This document shows, one piece after another, positions 37,658 through 45,148 of a DNA stretch of 64,000 bases; the first letter of the stretch is position 1, and every line of letters begins with the position of its first letter. Source of the DNA: an uncultured Polaribacter sp. (GTDB lineage Bacteria; Bacteroidota; Bacteroidia; Flavobacteriales; Flavobacteriaceae); assembly GCF_947497695.1 (NCBI RefSeq), contig NZ_CANMHM010000002.1, positions 248,001-312,000 of the forward strand. Direction: 5' to 3'. A program made the position numbers and the translations under genes. Below the pieces are notes generated by a model that saw only the letters and a list, made by a program, of their open reading frames with translations, was not told the origin of the DNA and did not search any database.

Positions 37658-38080
37658 ATGAAATTAAAAATCCTTTCCTTTTTTATGCTCTTTAGTATGA
37701 TTGCTTTTGGGCAAAATATTAAAAAACATCAATGGAAAAACAGGGTGCTATTAATTATTTCTGATGATAAAAATGATCTAAAATATAGAAATCAATTAAA
37801 AGTTTTAAAGAAAGATAAAACAGAATTATTAGATAGAAAACTAGTAATTTATGAAGTCTCTAAGAATGAATACAATCTTAATTTTGAAGAAAAATCGATA
37901 CAATCCTCCAAACTATTTCATCAATTTAACAAAGAAAACACTCCTTTTTTAGCAATCTTAATTGGTTTAGATGGAGGTATTAAACTAGAACAAGACTCAC
38001 TTTTATCAACAGAAAAACTATTTGCAATTATTGATGGAATGCCAATGAGAAAAAGAGAACTTAGAAAAAACAAAAAATGA
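37658..38080 (+). CDS. DUF4174 family secreted protein
   Basis: At 140 residues, it has a signal peptide ending MIAFGQ, then HQWKNRVLLIISDD, ILIGLDGGIKLEQDS and IDGMPMRKRELRKN, the conserved DUF4174 blocks. The fold resembles a thioredoxin-like domain without CxxC. Function unknown. It follows the CocE-type gene by 39 bp and overlaps the next gene by 4 bp (ATGA), so the three may form an operon. Confidence 0.85.
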   Translation: MKLKILSFFMLFSMIAFGQNIKKHQWKNRVLLIISDDKNDLKYRNQLKVLKKDKTELLDRKLVIYEVSKNEYNLNFEEKSIQSSKLFHQFNKENTPFLAILIGLDGGIKLEQDSLLSTEKLFAIIDGMPMRKRELRKNKK

Positions 38081-38538
38081 CCTCTACAGAAATTGCTTTG
38101 TTATTAAATAACGACGCTGAAAAAATTACAAGAATCGGAGAAATTATCGGTAAAAAAATACCAGAAAAAGATAACTTTACAAACTTAAATACTTTTGAAA
38201 AAAACTTTATTTACATAGATATTTTAGAACAAAATGTTACAGAAGGTGGTTTTATTCAGTTCTTTTTTAATACTTCTGGGCAGTTTACACACGAGATTTT
38301 TCAAGCCTATTTAGCAATTAAAGCAGAAAAAACAATAGACATTTTAACAAAAGCTATCTTTTTATTTCCAGAAATACCTGTACCTAAAAACCTAAATATT
38401 CGTAGAAAAATTCTTATGCAAAAAGAGGCTAATATTGATTTATGGGACACTTTAGATACAGAGTTTGAAAAATATGAAGATGATATTATACAATTAACGT
38501 TAAATTATGTAGCCGAAAATATCATTCATTTTGATTAA
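38077..38538 (+). CDS. DMP19/DUF4375 family protein
   Basis: At 153 residues, cytoplasmic, without signal. The signature is EGGFIQFFFNTSGQF (about residue 63), as in DMP19-type proteins, whose Neisseria member is a DNA mimic. That role is not implied for all members, and this protein lacks an extreme acidic surface in its sequence. Its start overlaps the DUF4174 stop, so the two are translationally coupled. Confidence 0.8.
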   Translation: MTSTEIALLLNNDAEKITRIGEIIGKKIPEKDNFTNLNTFEKNFIYIDILEQNVTEGGFIQFFFNTSGQFTHEIFQAYLAIKAEKTIDILTKAIFLFPEIPVPKNLNIRRKILMQKEANIDLWDTLDTEFEKYEDDIIQLTLNYVAENIIHFD

Positions 38539-38601
38539 TTTTACATGTAATAATAGAACATAAAAAGCCACAATTAAATTAAGCATTTATTCTAATTAAA
38601 A

Positions 38602-39219
38602 ATGAAAAAAACAGTATTTGTAACGCTAACTTTCCTTATATTTTTATCTTGTAATTCTCAAGGAAAACGCCCTTTAATGGGTAACACTGACTATCAAAAA
38701 AAATTAAATGCTACTTATAAAGACGCTTCAAAATCGCCTTTAAAAAAGAAAGATTTAAAAAATTTTAAAGGTTTAAACTTTTTTAAAGTAGATTCTAGCT
38801 TTATTGTAGAAGCTACATTTATAAAAACTACAAACGCACCTACTTTTAAAATGGCAACTACCACAGATAGAAAACCCTTATATAAAGAATATGGTATTTT
38901 AAGCTTTAATTTAAAAGAAAAAAACTGCCAATTAACAGTTTACCAAAGTCAGGATAATTTAGATGACGAAAAATATAAAAACAACCTGTTTTTACCTTTT
39001 ACAGATGATACTTCTGGAAATGAATCTTATGGAGGAGGTCGTTATATGGATGTTTTAACAACAGATATAACTGAACAAAACACCTTAATCTTAAATTTTA
39101 ATAACACCTACAATCCTTATTGTGCTTATAATGACAGGTATTCTTGCCCTTTGACACCTAGAAAAAATCATTTAGATATAGAAATTAGAGCTGGAGTTAA
39201 GGCTTTTGGAAAGCATTAA
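38602..39219 (+). CDS. DUF1684 family lipoprotein
   Basis: At 205 residues, the signal ends LIFLSC. The conserved part contains YGGGRYMDV, NFNNTYNPYCAYNDRYSC and a final IEIRAGVKAFGK, all DUF1684 hallmarks. The family has no established function; it is periplasm-facing here. It lies 63 bp after the DMP19-type gene on the same strand. Confidence 0.88.
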   Translation: MKKTVFVTLTFLIFLSCNSQGKRPLMGNTDYQKKLNATYKDASKSPLKKKDLKNFKGLNFFKVDSSFIVEATFIKTTNAPTFKMATTTDRKPLYKEYGILSFNLKEKNCQLTVYQSQDNLDDEKYKNNLFLPFTDDTSGNESYGGGRYMDVLTTDITEQNTLILNFNNTYNPYCAYNDRYSCPLTPRKNHLDIEIRAGVKAFGKH

Positions 39220-39233
39220 AACACCTGTAAAAC

Positions 39234-39290
39234 TTCTCGATACAATTTTGCAAAAAAAAAGCAAAATCACTTTAAGAAACAATTGTTGAA
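39234..39290. repeat. TTCTCGATAC-type intergenic repeat after the DUF1684 gene
   Basis: TTCTCGATACAA (39234-39245) leads into ATTTTGC / GCAAAAT (39245-39251 with 39261-39267) around an A-rich loop, followed by CACTTTAAGAAACAATTG. The opening and AATCACT core are shared with 20263-20310. The hairpin could also end the DUF1684 transcript. Confidence 0.5.
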
Positions 39291-39310
39291 TACATGAAAA
39301 TACATACCAC

Positions 39311-39418
39311 CCAGTTTTGTCTTTTCGACATTTTGGGAGAAATCATATAACGATACTCAACTTTGTGTTTTCTTTGTTATGCGACTTCTCTTAAAATCGA
39401 AGTGACAATTATTCTGGG
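39311..39418. repeat. Flavobacterial palindromic repeat, copy 3
   Basis: TTGTCTTTTCGA (39317-39328) pairs with TCGAAGTGACAA (39397-39408) with one mismatch. Outer CCAG (39311-39314) and CTGG (39414-39417) also match. The left arm continues GGGAGAAATCATATAA. It sits just after the small membrane-protein gene on the minus strand. Confidence 0.75.
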
Positions 39419-39459
39419 ATTTTAGCGTTAAGAGACATCTTATAAACACAACAACTCAC

Positions 39460-39708
39460 TTACTTCATTTTTTTATTGGTAATATACAAACCATAAAATG
39501 TGCTAAAAACAATTTTAAATCCAAAGAAATTCTTCCATTTACCATTCGTAAAATTGGCTTCAGAAACCTTATTAAAATCTCCACTAAAAATAGCACTAGA
39601 ACTATTCATTAATAAAGATACCAAAGTAACAATTATAAAAAAAGGGATGGCAACTTTTGCAAAGTTAGACCAAAATATAGGCTGTTTTATTTTTTCTAAA
39701 AAAGTCAT
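39460..39708 (-). CDS. Small membrane protein downstream of MazG
   Basis: At 82 residues, one strong hydrophobic segment (about 17-34, AKVAIPFFIIVTLVSLLM) and a weaker one near the C-terminus suggest an inner-membrane protein with a basic tail. I do not recognise a family. The ATG is directly adjacent to the MazG stop with no gap, which argues for coupled translation and for it being a real gene. Confidence 0.65.
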   Translation of the reverse strand: MTFLEKIKQPIFWSNFAKVAIPFFIIVTLVSLLMNSSSAIFSGDFNKVSEANFTNGKWKNFFGFKIVFSTFYGLYITNKKMK

Positions 39709-40035
39709 TTATTTTAATTTTTTATTTTTGTGATGGCGATCGTGATCGCGTTTTGTTTTAATATCTAATTTTTTCTCAAAAGCATCTTGTAAATCAATAC
39801 CTGTTTGATTTGCCAAACACAAAACTACAAATAAAACATCTGCCAACTCTTCTCCTAAATCCTTATTTTTATCGGACTCTTTTTCACTTTGCTCACCATA
39901 ACGTCTTGCAATAATACGTGCAACCTCCCCTACTTCTTCTGTTAATTGTGCCATGTTTGTTAGCTCGTTAAAATAACGAACTCCGTGTGTTTTAATCCAA
40001 TCGTCTACTTGTTTTTGGGCGTTTTCTATGTTCAT
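39709..40035 (-). CDS. MazG-like nucleotide pyrophosphohydrolase
   Basis: At 108 residues, single-domain form. The metal-binding motif is LTEEVGEVARIIAR (ExxE) with GEELADVLFVVLCLAN (ExxD) further on, as in the YpjD/MazG group. It hydrolyses non-canonical or excess (d)NTPs to monophosphates. It is first of a two-gene unit with the small membrane protein. A -7 element lies at 40072. Confidence 0.92.
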   Translation of the reverse strand: MNIENAQKQVDDWIKTHGVRYFNELTNMAQLTEEVGEVARIIARRYGEQSEKESDKNKDLGEELADVLFVVLCLANQTGIDLQDAFEKKLDIKTKRDHDRHHKNKKLK

Positions 40036-40071
40036 TTTTGATTATTAAAAAGATTGAAAAAATTAAAGTAT

Positions 40072-40079
40072 CAAAGGTA
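40072..40079 (-). promoter_or_regulatory. -7 promoter element for the MazG-like gene
   Basis: Minus-strand TACCTTTG fits TAnnTTTG and lies 36 bp upstream of the ATG at 40035. No good -33 partner is seen. Confidence 0.38.
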
Positions 40080-40141
40080 CATTTTATAAATTATTTGGTT
40101 TGTTTCTAAAGTTAAAAAACGCTAACAAACCTCAAAAAAAA

Positions 40142-40915
40142 CTACCCTAAAAACTCCAAAACCTCACTATAAAAATCTTTGGGATTTTCTGCATGCAACC
40201 AATGCCCTGCATTTTTAATTTCTACAATTTTAGAATTCGGAAAATGAGCTTCAATGATAGGTGTTTCGTTTTGGGTAATATAATCAGATTTAGCACCTTT
40301 TAAAAACAAAGTTTCTTTTTCAAAAATGGTAAAAGAAGGCAATCCTTCTCCAATTTCTGGGTTATTTTCTGTCAACGATGCTAAATTGAATCTGTAAGCC
40401 AATTGTCCTTTTTCTTTCCAATACACATTCTTTAGCAAAAACTGACGAACGCCAAATTCTGGTATTAATTCAGCCAGTTTTTTATCAACCAAAGTCCTAG
40501 TATTTTGAACAGAAAAATCAACAGCATTTAAACCCGCTAAAATAGCATTATGATGTGGTGCATATTTTCTTGGAGAAATATCTACAACAATCAATTTATC
40601 TACCAATTCTGGATGCGTTACAGCAAACAACATGGCAGTTTTACCTCCCATTGAATGCCCTATAATATGTACTTTTTCTAATTGATAATGTTGCAAATAG
40701 TTATACAAATCTTCCACTAAAACATCATAATTAAACTCATCTTCATGAAAACTACGTCCATGATTTCTTTGATCTATTAAATGAACCTGAAATTCTTCAG
40801 AAAACTGATTCCCTAACGTTTTCCAATTGTCAGACATGCCAAAATAACCATGTAAAATTAATAATGGTTTTCCTATTCCTTTTATAGTTGAATGTAATAT
40901 TGGATTTTTTGACAT
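40142..40915 (-). CDS. Alpha/beta-fold hydrolase (YbfF-like esterase)
   Basis: At 257 residues, the nucleophile elbow is GHSMGGKTAM, the oxyanion region LLILHGYFGMSDNWK, and the catalytic His lies in NAGHWLHAENP. This layout matches the YbfF acyl-CoA/palmitoyl-CoA esterase group. It has no signal peptide, so it is cytosolic. It is separated from pdxJ by 141 bp that contain repeated GAGACTGA and CAGAGATTC words. Confidence 0.9.
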   Translation of the reverse strand: MSKNPILHSTIKGIGKPLLILHGYFGMSDNWKTLGNQFSEEFQVHLIDQRNHGRSFHEDEFNYDVLVEDLYNYLQHYQLEKVHIIGHSMGGKTAMLFAVTHPELVDKLIVVDISPRKYAPHHNAILAGLNAVDFSVQNTRTLVDKKLAELIPEFGVRQFLLKNVYWKEKGQLAYRFNLASLTENNPEIGEGLPSFTIFEKETLFLKGAKSDYITQNETPIIEAHFPNSKIVEIKNAGHWLHAENPKDFYSEVLEFLG

Positions 40916-40927
40916 ACTATGTTTTTT

Positions 40928-41050
40928 TGTTGTTACACAGAGATTCGCAGAGAAATCTCAGAGATTCACAAAGTTTTTCATCCAGTATAACTGAAAACTG
41001 CATATGAAATAATGAGACTGAGAATTAGACTGAGACTTAAAACTGAGACT
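40928..41050. repeat. Short degenerate intergenic repeats
   Basis: The gap contains ACAGAGATTCGCAGAGAAA followed by CAGAGATTCACAAAG (40936-40972), and further on three copies of the word (GA)GACTGAG within 41013-41050. Both word types are commonly seen between genes in Flavobacteriaceae, in my recollection. No open frame covers them. Confidence 0.5.
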
Positions 41051-41056
41051 GCAAAC

Positions 41057-41770
41057 TTATTTAAGGCGATGCAAATACATTTTCACAACATTTTCTAAAC
41101 CTAAATACAAACTTTCTGCAATAAGTGCATGACCAATTGAAACTTCAGCCAAATTAGGAATGTTTTGTTTAAAAAACTCAATATTATCTATACTTAAATC
41201 ATGCCCTGCATTAATACCTAAACCTAATTGATGAGCTAAAATTGCAGCTTTTGTATAGGGTTTAACAGCATTTTTATTACTCAAACCAAATTGTGTTGCA
41301 AAATCTTCTGTATATAATTCAATTCTATCTGCACCTGTTTTTGCAGCAGCTTCAATTAATTTAGCATCCGTATCAATAAAAATAGAAGTTCTAATTCCGT
41401 TTTGCTGAAATTCTTTTATTACTTCTTGTAAAAAAGATTGATGTTTTATGGTATCCCAACCAGCATTAGAGGTTATAGCATCTAACGCATCTGGTACTAA
41501 AGTTACTTGAGTTGGTTTTACTTCTAAAACCAAATCCATAAAAGATTTTATGGGGTTTCCTTCAATATTATATTCTGTTCTTACCGTATTTTTTAAATCT
41601 CTAGCATCTTGGTAACGAATGTGTCTTTCATCTGGTCTTGGATGAATGGTAATTCCTTGTGCACCAAAATCCTCTATATCTGTTGCTACTTTTAATAAAT
41701 TTGGCACATTTCCACCACGAGAATTTCTTAAAGTTGCTATTTTATTAATATTTACACTTAACTTTGTCAT
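41057..41770 (-). CDS. pdxJ: Pyridoxine 5'-phosphate synthase
   Basis: At 237 residues, it has [15 protein letters not shown] at the N-terminus (substrate binding), [16 protein letters not shown], and [11 protein letters not shown] near the end, all PdxJ signatures. It condenses 1-deoxy-D-xylulose 5-phosphate with 3-amino-2-oxopropyl phosphate in the DXP-dependent route to vitamin B6. It is probably monocistronic, as the next gene downstream is 141 bp away. Confidence 0.96.
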   Translation of the reverse strand: MTKLSVNINKIATLRNSRGGNVPNLLKVATDIEDFGAQGITIHPRPDERHIRYQDARDLKNTVRTEYNIEGNPIKSFMDLVLEVKPTQVTLVPDALDAITSNAGWDTIKHQSFLQEVIKEFQQNGIRTSIFIDTDAKLIEAAAKTGADRIELYTEDFATQFGLSNKNAVKPYTKAAILAHQLGLGINAGHDLSIDNIEFFKQNIPNLAEVSIGHALIAESLYLGLENVVKMYLHRLK

Positions 41771-42011
41771 TTTTAAAAATTAAATTAGACGAACACTTTA
41801 AAAATTACATTTTATATAGACACAAATTCCAAAAAAATCACTAATAATTGAGTTTTATTCAATTGAAATTCGTGTAGATAAATGATAATTTCACGAACAA
41901 AAAAATTATGGAATTTGTAAAATTAATGTCCTTTTATTTTTTTAAGCATTTCATCTAAAATTAGACTGCAAATATAATTTATTAAATCATTTTATCCTAT
42001 ATTCGTACTGC

Positions 42012-42671
42012 ATGAATATGAACGATTACATCTTAGAAGAAATTAAACCACTTCGCTTAAAAGACACTGTAAAAAGTGCTCTTAAAGTGTTTAAAAACTA
42101 CCCTATAACCCATTTTCCTGTAATAGAAAACAATAAATTAATTGGCTCTTTTGCAGATGAAGACCTACAGACTATTGATAACAAGAAAGTTAAATTAGTT
42201 GAGTATGCACATTTATTAAATTCTTTTTTTGCTGATAAAAAAGCAACAGTATTAGAATTATTGAAAATTTTTGCGGACAATGACACCAACATTATCCCAA
42301 TTTTAAATGACCATAAAGAATATATTGGTTATTTTGATTTACGTGATGTTTTAGATGTTTTTTCTACAAGCCCCTTTATGATTGAAGAAAGTGAAACTTT
42401 AATTATCGAAAAATTAAAGAATGATTATTCTATGAGTCAGGTTACTCAAATTATTGAAGCAAATGGTGGAGAATTATTGGGTTTATATATTTCAGAAAAA
42501 AAAGCAGATACTATTCAAGTAACTATAAAAGTAGTTACTGATGAAATTAATGAGATAATGCAAACTTTTAGAAGGTATGATTATAAAATTATATCCATGC
42601 ATGAAAATGATCTGTATTTAGAAGATTTAAAAAGCAGATCTGATTATTTACAAAAATACCTAGAAATGTAG
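42012..42671 (+). CDS. Tandem CBS-domain protein
   Basis: At 219 residues, two CBS motifs fill residues 1-120 (KNYPITHFPVIENNKLIGS and NIIPILNDHKEYIGYFD). The C-terminal 90 residues resemble an ACT-like fold (QVTQIIEANGGELLGLYI). CBS pairs bind adenine nucleotides; as first gene of an envelope operon next to NAD kinase it might sense NAD(P) or ATP, which is inference. ATGs at 42012 and 42018 are both possible. TATATTCG (41998-42005) is one base off the -7 consensus. Confidence 0.85.
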   Translation: MNMNDYILEEIKPLRLKDTVKSALKVFKNYPITHFPVIENNKLIGSFADEDLQTIDNKKVKLVEYAHLLNSFFADKKATVLELLKIFADNDTNIIPILNDHKEYIGYFDLRDVLDVFSTSPFMIEESETLIIEKLKNDYSMSQVTQIIEANGGELLGLYISEKKADTIQVTIKVVTDEINEIMQTFRRYDYKIISMHENDLYLEDLKSRSDYLQKYLEM

Positions 42672-42704
42672 TCCTTTGTAAGGAATAAAGTAAAACATTA
42701 TATA

Positions 42705-43604
42705 TTGAAAAAAGCAGCAATTTACGGTCAATCTTACGCAATTTCATCAGAAAAAGAAATTAAAACCTTATTACAAGTTTTAAAAAAAAATAACATTGAT
42801 TTTTATCTAGAAAGTCAATTTTACAACTTACTAGTAGATGGTAACGTTTTAACAGACACTTACAAATCATTTGTTAGTTTTAATGATTTAGACAGTTCTT
42901 TTGATATTATGATTACGATTGGTGGAGATGGTACATTTTTGCGCTCTGCAACACATATTAGAGATTTAAACATTCCTATTTTAGGTATTAATACTGGTCG
43001 ATTAGGTTTTTTAGCAATTGTTGCAAAAGATGTAATAGAAGAAAGTATCGAGTTAGTGATTAATGGAAAATATACAATTCAAGAAAGAACGTTATTGTCC
43101 ATAAGAACTGAACCAAAAACATCAGACTTGTCTGAATTAAATTTTGCTTTAAATGAAGTTACTGTAGCCAAAAAGAACACCACTTCTATGATTGGTGTAA
43201 AAACCTATTTAAATGGAGAATATCTTACCAATTATTGGGCAGATGGATTAATTATTTCTACTCCAACAGGTTCTACCGGATATTCTTTAAGTTGTAATGG
43301 CCCTGTTATTTTACCAGATTCTAAAAACCTAGTAATTACACCAATTGCGCCTCACAACTTAAACGCAAGACCAATGGTTATTTCTGATGAAACAAAAATA
43401 GAGTTAGAAGTAGATTCTAGAGAAAAAAGTTACTTGATATCTTTAGATTCTAGAGTAAATACAGTTCCAAAAAACACTAAGATTTTTATCAAAAAAAACG
43501 ATTTTACCATCAAAAGTATTTTACCAAAAAATCAGTCTTTTTTAAAGACTTTAAGAAGTAAACTTTTATGGGGAGAAGACATTAGAAACAAAAACAACCT
43601 TTAA
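42705..43604 (+). CDS. nadK: NAD kinase
   Basis: At 299 residues, the start is TTG (KKAAIYGQSYAIS), placed 33 bp after the CBS gene. GGDGTFLRSATH (about residue 71) binds the nucleotide and holds the catalytic Asp. LGINTGRLGFLA and the conserved STPTGSTGYSLSCNGP follow. It phosphorylates NAD to NADP. It is second in the CBS-nadK-DUF6089-uppS-bamA run, an order that I recall from other Flavobacteriaceae. Confidence 0.96.
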   Translation: MKKAAIYGQSYAISSEKEIKTLLQVLKKNNIDFYLESQFYNLLVDGNVLTDTYKSFVSFNDLDSSFDIMITIGGDGTFLRSATHIRDLNIPILGINTGRLGFLAIVAKDVIEESIELVINGKYTIQERTLLSIRTEPKTSDLSELNFALNEVTVAKKNTTSMIGVKTYLNGEYLTNYWADGLIISTPTGSTGYSLSCNGPVILPDSKNLVITPIAPHNLNARPMVISDETKIELEVDSREKSYLISLDSRVNTVPKNTKIFIKKNDFTIKSILPKNQSFLKTLRSKLLWGEDIRNKNNL

Positions 43605-43686
43605 CGCATTCTCTGCAATATTTCTCTAAAAAAGTTGTTATTCAAAAAAGACTGAATATTAACTTTACTAAGCAATTTGAAATTTC

Positions 43687-43694
43687 TATATTTG
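43687..43694 (+). promoter_or_regulatory. -7 promoter element for the DUF6089 gene
   Basis: TATATTTG is an exact TAnnTTTG match 14 bp before the ATG at 43709, so the DUF6089-uppS-bamA genes can be transcribed without the CBS-nadK genes. Confidence 0.42.
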
Positions 43695-43708
43695 CTCGCT
43701 ATTTTAGG

Positions 43709-44392
43709 ATGAAAAAAAAAATATTGTTTTTTGCGTTTGTAAGTTTCACCTCTATAATATTAGGGCAACTTCATGAAATTGGATTCTCTGTAGGAGCAAC
43801 AAATTATGTTGGCGATATTGGTAGAGAATACTATCTATACCCAAATAAACCTGCAGGAGCTATCTTTTACAAATACAATTGGAACCCTAGAATTGCTTTA
43901 AGAGCAACCTTTAGCTACTTACCTATTTCTGGAGATGATGCAAATGCTAGTACAGACTATAGAAAAAATAGATTAACAGGACCTCTTAATTTTACAAATG
44001 TTGTAAATGAATTTGCTGTTGGAATGGAATTTAATTTTTACGAATATGATTTATCTCGTTTTCATAAAAGTTGGACTCCTTACCTATTATTAGAGCTGGT
44101 TGCTTTTAATTATACCAACGTAGAGTCTTATACAACTACAGAAATTAATTATGGTAAAAAAACATCTTTCGCTATTCCATTTGGGATGGGGTATAAGTCT
44201 AAATTAAGTAGTAATTTAGCATTTGCTATTGAAGGGAAGTTTAGATATACTTTTGAAGATGACTTAGATTTTGTTTCTAACAAAACACCTAATTTATTTT
44301 TAGAAGGCACAGGAAATGATTGGTATATGTATACTGGTATTTCTTTAATTTATACGTTTGGAAGACCAGCCTGTTACACAAAAGGTTTATAA
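43709..44392 (+). CDS. DUF6089-like outer-membrane beta-barrel protein
   Basis: At 227 residues, it has a signal peptide (ILFFAFVSFTSIILGQ). The mature part alternates hydrophobic and polar residues in strands such as HEIGFSVGATNYVGDIGR and ALRATFSYLPISG and ends with aromatic residues (YTGISLIYTFG), as in eight-stranded barrels. This matches DUF6089, which in Bacteroidota sits next to uppS and bamA. The exact role is unknown. It is 5 bp before uppS. Confidence 0.85.
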   Translation: MKKKILFFAFVSFTSIILGQLHEIGFSVGATNYVGDIGREYYLYPNKPAGAIFYKYNWNPRIALRATFSYLPISGDDANASTDYRKNRLTGPLNFTNVVNEFAVGMEFNFYEYDLSRFHKSWTPYLLLELVAFNYTNVESYTTTEINYGKKTSFAIPFGMGYKSKLSSNLAFAIEGKFRYTFEDDLDFVSNKTPNLFLEGTGNDWYMYTGISLIYTFGRPACYTKGL

Positions 44393-44397
44393 TAGAT

Positions 44398-45141
44398 ATG
44401 GATAAAAAACTACAAATCGATTTACAAAGAACCCCAAAACATGTTGCCATTATAATGGATGGCAATGGTCGTTGGGCAAAAGGTAAAGGAATGAATAGAA
44501 TTTTTGGCCACAGAAATGCATTAAATGCCGTTAGAGAATCTGTAAAAGCAGCTTCTGAAATTAATGTAGCAGCAATCACTTTATATGCTTTTTCTACAGA
44601 AAACTGGAACCGACCAAAACTAGAAGTAGATGCTTTAATGAGTTTATTAATCAATTCATTAAAAAAAGAACTTGCAGGATTTATAGAAAACGGAGTAAAA
44701 GTAAACTCAATTGGTGCTATTGATACTTTACCAAAAAAAGCTCAAAAAGTTTTAAATGATGTAATTTCTGAAACCAAAAACAATACAGATATTGTTCTAA
44801 CTTTCGCATTAAGCTATGGTTCTAGAGAAGAAATTGTTAATACAATTAAAAACATATCTAAAAAAGTTGTTAATAAAGAGCTAAATATTGAAGAAATTGA
44901 TGAAAATACTATAAATAACCATTTATATACGTTTAATTTGCCCGATGTTGATTTAATGATAAGAACTAGTGGTGAACAACGCATTAGTAATTTCTTACTT
45001 TGGCAAATGGCGTATGCTGAATTATATTTTACAGATGTACTTTGGCCAGATTTTAGAAAAGAGCATTTTTACGATGCAGTTATAGAATATCAGAATAGAG
45101 AACGAAGATTTGGAAAGACAAGCGAACAAATTACAGAATAA
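44398..45141 (+). CDS. uppS: Undecaprenyl diphosphate synthase
   Basis: I start at the ATG at 44398, just after the DUF6089 stop; the longer frame runs into that gene. The protein is 247 residues with HVAIIMDGNGRWAKGKG (pyrophosphate and magnesium site), LYAFSTENWNRP and IRTSGEQRISNFLLWQ, all cis-prenyltransferase signatures. It makes the C55 lipid carrier for peptidoglycan and other glycans. bamA starts 7 bp later. Confidence 0.96.
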   Translation: MDKKLQIDLQRTPKHVAIIMDGNGRWAKGKGMNRIFGHRNALNAVRESVKAASEINVAAITLYAFSTENWNRPKLEVDALMSLLINSLKKELAGFIENGVKVNSIGAIDTLPKKAQKVLNDVISETKNNTDIVLTFALSYGSREEIVNTIKNISKKVVNKELNIEEIDENTINNHLYTFNLPDVDLMIRTSGEQRISNFLLWQMAYAELYFTDVLWPDFRKEHFYDAVIEYQNRERRFGKTSEQITE

Positions 45142-45148
45142 ATTTTCT

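Noticed and set aside
41013..41050. GACTGAG repeats as a CRISPR remnant
   Set aside because: Units are 7-9 bases with irregular spacing and no spacer-sized intervals or cas genes.
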